Of a DNA stretch of 64,000 nucleotides, positions 55,757 to 62,931 are shown in pieces. Where the stretch lies: the NCBI GenBank assembly GCA_020633055.1, contig JACKEJ010000010.1:248001-312000 (forward strand), given 5' to 3'. The notes beneath the pieces are model-generated. The model had not been told where the DNA came from and ran no database searches. It saw only the letters and a list, made by a program, of their open reading frames with translations. The stretch comes from Sandaracinaceae bacterium. GTDB lineage: Bacteria; Myxococcota_A; Polyangia; Polyangiales; Houyiibacteriaceae. Positions within the stretch are counted from its first letter, which is position 1. Every line of letters begins with the position of its first letter. A program made the translations under genes and the position numbers.

Positions 55757-57246
55757 CGCGCCGCCCCATCGTGGAGTGCTCCGCGCGTCCCTCGCTCGAG
55801 GAGCGACTGCACCGGGCGGGCCCGTCCCTGCGCGTGCGGGTCCTGCTCGTGTTGGCCCTCGTGTGCGCGCTGCCGCTCATCGTCGCCAGCGTCGCCGCCA
55901 CGGTGTCCGAGCGCGACGCCCTGGTTCTTGCGGAGACGCTCCTGCGCGAGACCCGCGCGCTGGGGCGGCACATCGAGCACGCGCCGAGCGAGGAGCACGG
56001 GCGGCTGCTGGCCCACGTGCAGGCCGCGAACGGCGGACGCGTGCGGCTGCTCACGCGCGCGGGCGAGGTGGTCACCACCGTGGGCGAGAGCCACCGGCCG
56101 AACATCGTGGAGCGCGTGCAGGCCTTCTTGTTCGGCGACTCCGAGCTACCGCCCGTGGACGCGGCTGACGACCTCGTGCGCTCCCCCGCGTTGCGCGACT
56201 CCTTCGCCCTGGCGCGCGAGCGCGGCGAGCACGCCGCCTGCCACACCGCCGCCGAGGGGCGTCAGTGGCGCTGCCACGCCATCGCCGCGTGCGGCGCGCA
56301 CTTCGTGCTCATGGAGCGCGCCGAGCGACGCACCGTGGGGGCGCTGGTGGAGCAGCGCTACCAGCTGCTGCGCTTGTGTTTCTTCCTGCTCCCGTGGGCC
56401 CTGCTGCTGGGCGCGTTCCTCTCGTGGCGCATGATCCGCCCCATCGAGCAGCTGCGCCGCGAGGTGGACCGCCGCGCGGACATGAGCGCCCCCGAGCCCG
56501 ACCTGCCGGTCACGCGCAAGGACGAGCTGGGCGCGCTGGCCCACGCCTTCAACCGCCTGGCCGCGCGCCTCGCCAGCCGCAACCGCGAGCACGAGGCCTT
56601 CGTGGCGGACCTGGCCCACGAGTTCAAGAGCCCCGTGGCCGCGCTGCGCGCCGCGTCCGACAAGCTCGCCGAGGGGCAGCACGACCCCGCCCGCCTCGAG
56701 CGCCTCGCCCGCGTCATCCACGACAGCAGCGAGCGCCTCCAGCACGTGCTGGACGACTTCCTCGAGCTGGCCCACGCCGAGACCGGCTGGGACGAGAGCG
56801 ACTACGAAACCGTCGACATCGAGCAGCTGGCCCGCGCCTTGGTGGCCCGCGCCGCGCGTGACGCAACTGCGGGCGACAAGCGCGTGGAGCTCACCGTCGA
56901 CGACGACGCGCTCTCCGTGCGCGGCGTCCCCGACCGCCTCGAGGCAGCCCTCGGCAACCTGCTGGACAACGCGTTCGCGTTCGCGACCGCCGCCGTCCAC
57001 GTGCACGTGACGAGCACCGCCGAAGGCGTCCACCTCACCGTGAGCGACGACGGACCTGGCATCGCCCCCGAAGACCTCCCCCGCGTGTTCGACCGCTTCT
57101 TCACCCGCCGCGCCGGCGCTGGCGGCACGGGCCTGGGCCTGGCCCTGGTGCGCGCCATCATCGAGACCCACGGAGGCCGCGTGTGGGCCGCGTCCGAGCC
57201 TGGCCGCGGCGCGACGTTCCACGTGATCCTGCCGTCCGCGGGGTGA
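55753..57246 (+). CDS. membrane sensor histidine kinase
   Basis: 497 aa. TM1 ~28-50, periplasmic domain ~51-205 with three cysteines, TM2 ~206-226, HAMP (MIRPIEQLRREVDRR), HisKA with phosphoacceptor H289 (FVADLAHEFKSPVAAL), HATPase with N-box NLLDNAFAFA, DDGPGIAPEDL and GTGLGLALV. Complete and likely active. It partners the regulator at 55028, and the pair follows the RIO kinase by 19 bp. Confidence 0.92.
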   Translation: MTRRPIVECSARPSLEERLHRAGPSLRVRVLLVLALVCALPLIVASVAATVSERDALVLAETLLRETRALGRHIEHAPSEEHGRLLAHVQAANGGRVRLLTRAGEVVTTVGESHRPNIVERVQAFLFGDSELPPVDAADDLVRSPALRDSFALARERGEHAACHTAAEGRQWRCHAIAACGAHFVLMERAERRTVGALVEQRYQLLRLCFFLLPWALLLGAFLSWRMIRPIEQLRREVDRRADMSAPEPDLPVTRKDELGALAHAFNRLAARLASRNREHEAFVADLAHEFKSPVAALRAASDKLAEGQHDPARLERLARVIHDSSERLQHVLDDFLELAHAETGWDESDYETVDIEQLARALVARAARDATAGDKRVELTVDDDALSVRGVPDRLEAALGNLLDNAFAFATAAVHVHVTSTAEGVHLTVSDDGPGIAPEDLPRVFDRFFTRRAGAGGTGLGLALVRAIIETHGGRVWAASEPGRGATFHVILPSAG

Positions 57247-57249
57247 CCC

Positions 57250-57705
57250 TCACCCCCCCAAAGCGGCCAAGATGCGCGATTGGGCTTCGGCGAACTCTCG
57301 CATCTCGGTTGCGGTCGCATCGACACCGAGCTGGTCGAGCACATCGAACAGCGCATCACAAAGACCGCGATAGGCCGCACATCCATCGAGCAGTCCGCGC
57401 ACGCGAACACTCCGTGACAGCAGCCTGAGTGCTTCCGCCGTGTCTCCGTCCTGGAGCGCGGAACGAACGCCCTCGAACACCAAGCACAGGTGCTCCGCAT
57501 AGGTTTCGTGGGGATGTTGCTTCCGGAAGCACGACGCTTCGATGGTTATGCGCGAGTAGTTCCCGTCGGCGCAGAGCGCGCGCATGTCCCACTCGAGGAC
57601 GAGCAAGGCACCTGGAACACTCGCAGCGCCGTCAGTGGCCTCTAGCTTCGGACGGCATGTCTCGTACTCCGACCATCTCTTGGACTCGACGGCTCCACGC
57701 GGCAA
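57250..57705 (-). CDS. small hypothetical protein
   Basis: Up to 151 aa. The longest reading starts at TTG 57705 and overlaps the upstream gene by 74 bp; an ATG at 57585 gives 111 aa and a TTG just above it is also possible, so the start is unsettled. The core (LLVLEWDMRALCADGNYSRI, later ETYAEHLCLVFEGVRSAL) is helical with no known motif. Composition is less G+C-biased than the flanks. Last of a run of small minus-strand genes. Confidence 0.5.
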   Translation of the reverse strand: MPRGAVESKRWSEYETCRPKLEATDGAASVPGALLVLEWDMRALCADGNYSRITIEASCFRKQHPHETYAEHLCLVFEGVRSALQDGDTAEALRLLSRSVRVRGLLDGCAAYRGLCDALFDVLDQLGVDATATEMREFAEAQSRILAALGG

Positions 57706-57877
57706 TCCACCACAGGAATGCCGAGACTTCGTTGTCTACTTCTGACATCGCCGTGCGAATCATGTTCTCGAGCCCGTGCTCCTCGTCGAGCGTCGACACC
57801 AGGTGTGCGGCCACAGCTGGGTCACCGGACGTACGCTTCAGCTCCGAGACAAGCAGTTTCAACTTCATGCCACTCAT
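57632..57877 (-). CDS. small hypothetical protein
   Basis: 81 aa from the ATG at 57877, whose first bases overlap the stop of the short frame ending at 57874 (ATGA). Charged and helical (KLKLLVSELKRTSGDPAV, NEVSAFLWWIAAWSRRV). No family recognised. Confidence 0.5.
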   Translation of the reverse strand: MSGMKLKLLVSELKRTSGDPAVAAHLVSTLDEEHGLENMIRTAMSEVDNEVSAFLWWIAAWSRRVQEMVGVRDMPSEARGH

Positions 57878-58044
57878 ACGGGCTCCGCCGCGTTCGTGCG
57901 GTTCTCGTTCAGGTCATAGGCGGGGTCCACCCCCAGCGCGTCCAGCCCGACCCACACGCGCACCTGCCGCCCCCCGTCGAGGGACTCGAATTGCCTACGA
58001 GCGCCCACGCGAACGATGTCCAAGCCAGAACACTGCGAGGGCAC
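57874..58044 (-). CDS. possible very small protein (49-56 aa)
   Basis: Short open frame with GTG at 58044 or TTG at 58023 and a TGA at 57874-57876 that overlaps the next ATG. The product has protein-like composition (RRQFESLDGGRQVRVWVGL, then DPAYDLNENRTN), unlike a shadow frame. No good ribosome site, so it may be the truncated end of a longer gene. A second 33-aa hydrophobic frame (57995-58096, LGDYVPYVPGALAVFWLG) overlaps it, which could reflect a frameshifted parent gene. Confidence 0.35.
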   Translation of the reverse strand: MPSQCSGLDIVRVGARRQFESLDGGRQVRVWVGLDALGVDPAYDLNENRTNAAEPV

Positions 58045-58120
58045 CCGGCACGTATGGCACGTAGTCGCCGAGCGTCTCGAGCATGGCCAGTTCCATCCTC
58101 ACGCACGCCCGACGCCTCGT

Positions 58121-58669
58121 CTAGCGGTTTGCGTCGATTCGGGTCGGTCTGGCGCGGCTCGCGCCTCTTTCGCGTGAGTACCAGAGGCAAGAGATCCCGC
58201 CGAGCAGGAGCACCAGCCCCGACAGAACGGCCGAGACGGCCTCGGCCAGACACCCGTCCAGCGGATCGACGAAGACCTCCGAACATGACGCGTTCGCCCA
58301 CACGGGAATGTGCTCGCCGACGCACGCCGTGTCGGACCGACAACCCCGTTCGACAAGGTAGGACCGTCCCACCTGCTCGACCACGACGACGCCGTCGCAG
58401 GCGCCCCCCACGACGGCGTAGCGGACCCAAGGACGAACGTCGTGGTCAGTCCTTTGGACGTCGAGAATGCGCGCTCGCGCGCCATCCGCGACGGCGGTTG
58501 CCCGGACCGCAACGCGCCACGCCAGCCCCGTCAGCACAAGGGCTCCCAGACCACAGAGCGCCACACCCGCGGCACGGCGCGGGCGCCCGGGCGGAGTCGC
58601 CGCTGGCGCCCACGCGACCAACGCGGCGAGCAGGACGAACGACAGCGGTCCGAGGTGCATCGCCGCCAC
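58121..58669 (-). CDS. small membrane protein (DUF3592-like layout)
   Basis: 182 aa from GTG 58669; ATG 58660 is an alternative. Two or three hydrophobic segments at the N-terminus (LSFVLLAALVAWAP, GVALCGLGALVLTGLAW) and one near the C-terminus (VSAVLSGLVLLLGGISCLW) flank a cysteine-containing extracytoplasmic loop (~70-140). The pattern of two terminal TM regions around a beta-rich loop resembles DUF3592 proteins. Function unknown. Confidence 0.55.
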   Translation of the reverse strand: MAAMHLGPLSFVLLAALVAWAPAATPPGRPRRAAGVALCGLGALVLTGLAWRVAVRATAVADGARARILDVQRTDHDVRPWVRYAVVGGACDGVVVVEQVGRSYLVERGCRSDTACVGEHIPVWANASCSEVFVDPLDGCLAEAVSAVLSGLVLLLGGISCLWYSRERGASRARPTRIDANR

Positions 58670-58692
58670 TCACCAGGGGCATGGAGGACGGG

Positions 58693-58842
58693 TCACCAGC
58701 ACAGTATCTCCCACAGCGCCGGATTCACCACCAAGAGCATGGCGAACACAGAGACGCTCGCGACACCCACGATACGAACGTTTGCCGCAGCCCCCCGAGC
58801 GCCCCACCACATGCTCCCGCCCAGTGGAAGAGGCGCCGTCAC
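58693..58842 (-). CDS. tiny membrane protein (49 aa)
   Basis: GTG start at 58842, 10 bp after the stop of the gene at 58853-59242, with CGGGA just upstream. The product begins MTAPLPLGGSMWWGARG and has one helix (IVGVASVSVFAMLLVVNPAL) then EILCW. Too short for routine calling, but spacing, hydrophobicity and the next gene 23 bp on support it. Confidence 0.45.
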   Translation of the reverse strand: MTAPLPLGGSMWWGARGAAANVRIVGVASVSVFAMLLVVNPALWEILCW

Positions 58843-58852
58843 TCCCGGCCAC

Positions 58853-59242
58853 TCAGGCCCCTCCACGCGCCAGCCGGAACGCCTCCTCTTCGGTGGTGGC
58901 CACCAGCAACGGGTAGCCCGACTCCGCCGACATGCGGCGCACCTGCAGCGCGCCCGCGACGGTGGCGACCAACGTGACGAAGCGCGTGACCTGACGCTGC
59001 GCGATGCCCCGCAGCTCCGCGGTGGCGCGCTCGAAGTCGGGGTCGCTACGACCGATCACGGCCCGCACGTCGAGGATCATCGCGTAGGGCATGTACTCGC
59101 GCACGTCGATGGCGAGGGCCTTGCGCATGCTGCCGAGCGCTTCCTCGACGCTGGCGTCCGAGGCCTTGCGCGTGGCGACCATGACCTTGTCGAGCGGGTA
59201 GTACACCACGCTGAAATTGGGATCGTCGTAGAGCACCTTCAT
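58853..59242 (-). CDS. hypothetical protein, possibly STAS-like
   Basis: 129 aa, ATG start. Alternating strands and helices (FSVVYYPLDKVMVATRKA, YAMILDVRAVIGRSDPDFE, YPLLVATTEEEAFRLA) give an alpha/beta fold resembling SpoIIAA/STAS-like regulatory domains; this is a structural impression only. It heads the minus-strand run of small genes. Confidence 0.6.
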   Translation of the reverse strand: MKVLYDDPNFSVVYYPLDKVMVATRKASDASVEEALGSMRKALAIDVREYMPYAMILDVRAVIGRSDPDFERATAELRGIAQRQVTRFVTLVATVAGALQVRRMSAESGYPLLVATTEEEAFRLARGGA

Positions 59243-59364
59243 CGGGCGACCAGCATAGCGCCGAAACGGCCCTGCGGTTGCGTCAAGCGCGCGACGACCG
59301 GCATGCTCCCTGGGGCCCCGTCGGTGCGCTCCCTCCGAGCCGCCGTCGCCAGGCGCGCTTCGAC

Positions 59365-60354
59365 ATGCACGACGACACCGCCGCCCACCCCGAAGCCGAG
59401 GCGCTCGCCCGCTTCCTCGGCGCCGAGCCCCCCGTCGGCGCAGCCACGCTGGACCTCACGCGCTTTCGCAAGCACACCGGAGCGAGCCGCGTGAACCGTG
59501 CGCTCGACGATCTCCTGGGCGACGAAGGCGAAGCCGCGCCGGCCCCCGCAGGCCTCCGTCTGGACTGGACCGACGAGCACGGCCGCCCGCTGCGCACGCT
59601 CACGCTCCACCCCGCAGCGTCGGGCGTCGAGGACGAGCTACTCCCGCGCGGCGTCAGCGCGGCCTTCGGATGTGGTGCGGTGGTGCGCGTCATCGCGCGT
59701 CACCAGGCGCTGGGCGCAGCCGAGAAGGTGGTGGACACCCTCGCGCCCATCGCCCCGGGCACGCCTCCCCCGGAGGGCTACCGCGCAGGCCCACCTCCCC
59801 CGCCGATGGACGCGCTCGAGACACTCACCCGAGCGGGGTTCGAAGTGCGCCACAGCCACGCGCGGCAGTTCGCCGCGAGCCGCGCGCGACGCGTCCCCCG
59901 ACGGCCGCTGTGGTTGCTGATGCTGGTCCCCATCGCGCTGTTCGCGCCTGCGCTGGTGTTGCTGCAGCGCTCGTTCCGGGGCGTGCTGAACATGCTGCGT
60001 GACGTACTCACGCGCGCGCTGTTCGCTCGCGATGAGCGCCTCGCGCTGACCGTCGACGACCGCCAGCTGACCGTGGCGTGCACTGGGCACCCCGAGCTGG
60101 CGACCCACGTGGAGCTACCGTTGCGCGAGGTGCTCGCCGTCGGCTTCGGTCCCGCCGGTGTGCAGGTGACGGACGAGGACCCCGGTCGCCTGCGCATCGT
60201 CACCGCCCAGACCTGCACCACGTTGCCGCACACGGCCGCGGCGCACGCGCACACCAGCAACGAGCGCAGCGAGGCCGCCGCCCACGCTCGCGACGTGGGC
60301 CGCGCGCTGCGCGTCGTGCTGACCTGGCTGGTCACGAGCCACCGAACCTGCTGA
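59365..60354 (+). CDS. hypothetical membrane protein
   Basis: 329 aa from ATG 59365; the longer frame upstream has poor composition. Soluble N-terminal ~180 residues, one membrane region (RRPLWLLMLVPIALFAPALV, ~190-210), then a C-terminal cytoplasmic beta-rich part (LALTVDDRQLTVACTGHPEL). No recognisable family. First of four same-strand envelope-type genes. Confidence 0.6.
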   Translation: MHDDTAAHPEAEALARFLGAEPPVGAATLDLTRFRKHTGASRVNRALDDLLGDEGEAAPAPAGLRLDWTDEHGRPLRTLTLHPAASGVEDELLPRGVSAAFGCGAVVRVIARHQALGAAEKVVDTLAPIAPGTPPPEGYRAGPPPPPMDALETLTRAGFEVRHSHARQFAASRARRVPRRPLWLLMLVPIALFAPALVLLQRSFRGVLNMLRDVLTRALFARDERLALTVDDRQLTVACTGHPELATHVELPLREVLAVGFGPAGVQVTDEDPGRLRIVTAQTCTTLPHTAAAHAHTSNERSEAAAHARDVGRALRVVLTWLVTSHRTC

Positions 60355-60399
60355 CCGCCTGCGCGCGGACGACGCCACACGTCTGGTACGCTGCGCGTC

Positions 60400-61140
60400 A
60401 TGCTGACTGCGTCGTGTGGGGCCTGTGGGCGCCCGAGGCCGGTGTCCCTCGCGACGCCGGATGCGCTCGCGTGTCCGTGCGGGTGGACGGGCACGCCCGC
60501 CCCCGAGCTCCGGGCCGCGATCGAGCGCGCGACGGCGCAGCTGCGGGCCCTGCACGACCAACGTGTCCAGTCGGCGCAGGTGACGCGCAAGGCGGGCGCA
60601 AGCCAGCTCGTCGAGACCCTGCGCGTGTGGAACGGGGTCATCGTCCTGGGCGGCGCGCTGTCCGTCTCGGTGTTCATGGCGCTGCTCTTCATGGACGACC
60701 CGAGCCCCGCGACCGTCGGGTTCTGCGCGGGCCCGCTCTTGCTGTTGTTCCCCATGGTGGCCGTGGCGGTGCTCTTCACCCGCCACGCGCGGAACAAGCC
60801 CGCACCCATGCCCACGGTGCTGCCCCCCGAAGACACCCGCGCGCCCCCGCGCTGCCACCTGTGCGGCGCGCCCGTGCAGATCCCCGAGCGCGCCGCCACC
60901 GTGCGCTGCGGCTTCTGCCAGACCGACAACGTGGTCGACGCCCGCGCGCTGGTCCCACAACAGCTGGCCGCCACCTCCGAGTCGGAGCACGCCGCGCGCG
61001 TGGCCTCGTTCGCGAACGCGCTCGCCAAGCGCTCGTTCTCCGCGCGTCGCGCGCTGTTCGTCGCGTCCGTCGCCGCCGTGCTCGCGGGCCCGCCGCTGGG
61101 CTGCGTGCTCGGGATGCTGTTCAGCGCCGTCGCGCGCTGA
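60400..61140 (+). CDS. membrane protein with two zinc-ribbon motifs
   Basis: 246 aa. N-terminal C6-x2-C9 ... C25-x-C27 knuckle and an internal CHLC ... CGFC ribbon (~150-173). Two membrane helices at ~75-127 (GVIVLGGALSVSVFMALLFM, LLLLFPMVAVAVLF) and one at ~218-241. Zinc-ribbon membrane proteins of this shape often act in envelope stress or assembly, but nothing specific is visible. Confidence 0.65.
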   Translation: MLTASCGACGRPRPVSLATPDALACPCGWTGTPAPELRAAIERATAQLRALHDQRVQSAQVTRKAGASQLVETLRVWNGVIVLGGALSVSVFMALLFMDDPSPATVGFCAGPLLLLFPMVAVAVLFTRHARNKPAPMPTVLPPEDTRAPPRCHLCGAPVQIPERAATVRCGFCQTDNVVDARALVPQQLAATSESEHAARVASFANALAKRSFSARRALFVASVAAVLAGPPLGCVLGMLFSAVAR

Positions 61141-61178
61141 GCGACCGAGACACGGTCCGGTCGAATCCGCGCCAGCCC

Positions 61179-61217
61179 ATTCACACCGCATTCACAACGA
61201 ATGCGCGAACGATTCAC
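61179..61217. promoter_or_regulatory. three helically phased ATTCAC repeats
   Basis: ATTCAC at 61179-61184, 61190-61195 and 61212-61217: start-to-start distances of 11 and 22 bp, so all face the same side of the helix. They lie 97 bp upstream of the next gene, an arrangement typical of cooperative response-regulator sites. Confidence 0.5.
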
Positions 61218-61263
61218 GCCGCGCTCGGACGACCCACATCTCGGTGCGTAAGGCTCCTCCCAA

Positions 61264-61280
61264 CGAACCAGAACGGTTCG
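61264..61280. promoter_or_regulatory. inverted repeat CGAACC-n5-GGTTCG
   Basis: Perfect 6-bp arms with a 5-bp spacer, between the ATTCAC repeats and the ribosome site of the 61314 gene. A candidate operator; it could also be an mRNA leader hairpin. Confidence 0.4.
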
Positions 61281-61313
61281 CACGACGCGCCACGGGCGCC
61301 AGGAGGAGTCCCC

Positions 61314-61946
61314 ATGAATGTAGCGACACCCATCGACAACTTCCGCGCGCTGCTCGAGTCGGCCGCGGGTCACGCCCCCACCGAGCGCGAGACCACCGCG
61401 CGCCGCACACAGCTCGCCGCCTTCGCTGCCCTCTCGGCGGTGCTGATGGCCGCGCTGTGGGGCCTCGCGGCGGGCAGCATGTCGCCGCTGCTCGCGGTCG
61501 CGAACCTCTACAAGGTGCCGGCCATCGTGCTGCTGTCGGGCCTGTCGGCCATCCCCGCCGGGTTGCTCACGGCGTACTTGGCCGACAGCGGCGCGCGCGC
61601 CACGGATCTCTTGCTCAGCTACGCCACGTCCGTCTTCGCGGGCACGCTCGTCATGGCCGTGCTGTCGCCCCTGGTGGCCATCTACTACCACACCAGCGCG
61701 TGGGCCGGACCGCTGCTGGGGCTCGGCAGCGCGGTGCTGGGTGTGACCGTGGGCGCGTGGGTGTTCGTGCGCGTCAGCCTGCGCAGCATCGTGCCCGGCA
61801 CGCGGCGCCGCGGCCTCTTGCTGGCCGTGGGCGTGTTCACCGCGGTGAAGCTCGCGATGATGCTGCAGCTCATCGCGGTGCTCTCGCCCATCCTGCCGCA
61901 GGCCGACACCTTCGACGGCGGCATCGACGCGCTGGTGACGCGATGA
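61314..61946 (+). CDS. integral membrane protein, five helices
   Basis: 210 aa, ATG with a strong AGGAGGAG site. About five transmembrane helices (AAFAALSAVLMAALWGLAAG; IVLLSGLSAIPAGLLTAYL; LLLSYATSVFAGTLVMAVL; GLGSAVLGVTVGAWVFV; LLLAVGVFTAVKLAMML). No transporter signature seen. TGA overlaps the next ATG. It follows a 173-bp regulatory-looking leader and so starts a two-gene operon. Confidence 0.7.
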   Translation: MNVATPIDNFRALLESAAGHAPTERETTARRTQLAAFAALSAVLMAALWGLAAGSMSPLLAVANLYKVPAIVLLSGLSAIPAGLLTAYLADSGARATDLLLSYATSVFAGTLVMAVLSPLVAIYYHTSAWAGPLLGLGSAVLGVTVGAWVFVRVSLRSIVPGTRRRGLLLAVGVFTAVKLAMMLQLIAVLSPILPQADTFDGGIDALVTR

Positions 61947-62764
61947 CGCGACGCAGCCGGACGCTCGTGCTGGGGGCGCTCACGCTCGCCCTCGGCGGGG
62001 GCGCGCACGCGCAGGCGGACGACGCGGGGCCGCGCATCGTGGCCGCCGACCACTACGTCGACCTGCGGGCGGACGAGCTGGTGGTCGACAGCACGTGGGT
62101 CATCGTCGACTCCACCGCCGAAGGCGAGTCGATCACCCTGACGCCACCGCTGCCGACGGGCGCGACGCTGAGCGCCGAAGGGTGGCGCACCGACTACACC
62201 GACCAGCGCGCCACGCGCTTGGTCGCGCAACGCGCCATGCCTCACGGGGCGCGCGTCCACCTGCGCACGACGCTGCCGCGCGACATCGCGCTCGCGCTCC
62301 CGCGTCTCCCCATCCCGACGGTGGAGGGCGACGCCATTCAGCGCGTGCGCTTCGCGAGCAGCGCGCGCTTCGAGGTGGGCGAGCAGACGTCCCTCGACGT
62401 CGGCGCGGGCATCCAAGTGGGGCGGGGCATCCGGCAGCACATCCGGCGCGCCGCAGACCGCGCGCTCGACGGGCGGCACGCGCACCGTCGTCTGGGAGCC
62501 CTCTACGTGCGCGTCGAAGCGCTGGGCCTCGAAGGGCAGCTGCGCTCCGCACACGAGGAGCGACGCAGCCTCGGGTGGTGGGCCGCTGGGGTCTTCCTGC
62601 TGGCCGCGGTCGGGACCTACGGCGTGTACCGCCGCGCGCAGCGCGCGGTGGCGGGCGAGCGCGTGGACGCCTACCTGGCGCAGATCTGCGCGGACGACGA
62701 GGCGCGCGCGTTGGGCGTCGCCGTGGCCCAGGAGCGAGCGCACGAGCCCCCGACGCCCACGTGA
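61943..62764 (+). CDS. secreted/membrane-anchored hypothetical protein
   Basis: 273 aa, ATG overlapping the upstream stop. Signal peptide MTRRSRTLVLGALTLALGGG to AHA; beta-rich domain (~27-200) with YVDLRADELVVDSTWVIVD and ITLTPPLPTGATLSAEGW; one C-terminal helix (WWAAGVFLLAAVGTYGVY, ~213-230) and a short cytoplasmic tail. Coupled to the five-helix protein, likely as a complex. Confidence 0.65.
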   Translation: MTRRSRTLVLGALTLALGGGAHAQADDAGPRIVAADHYVDLRADELVVDSTWVIVDSTAEGESITLTPPLPTGATLSAEGWRTDYTDQRATRLVAQRAMPHGARVHLRTTLPRDIALALPRLPIPTVEGDAIQRVRFASSARFEVGEQTSLDVGAGIQVGRGIRQHIRRAADRALDGRHAHRRLGALYVRVEALGLEGQLRSAHEERRSLGWWAAGVFLLAAVGTYGVYRRAQRAVAGERVDAYLAQICADDEARALGVAVAQERAHEPPTPT

Positions 62765-62781
62765 CCTGACCGCTCCCGATG

Positions 62782-62838
62782 TGCCGAGCGTGCCGACGCC
62801 GTGGTCCTTGCGTCGTCGGCGCGACCACGCGCTCGGCA
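62782..62838. repeat. nested inverted repeat after the 61314-62764 operon
   Basis: Outer arms TGCCGAGCG (62782-62790) and CGCTCGGCA (62830-62838); inner arms CCGACG (62793-62798) and CGTCGG (62814-62819). The layout would fold as one long interrupted stem, a possible Rho-assisted terminator or structural element. No T-tract. Confidence 0.4.
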
Positions 62839-62931
62839 TGCCTCGGGGCGCAGGCAAGCAGCATACGGTTTGTGACCCTCGCGCGCGCGTGAGGGGTTTC
62901 CGCGCGACCCACGGACCGGCATGCTGAGCGG

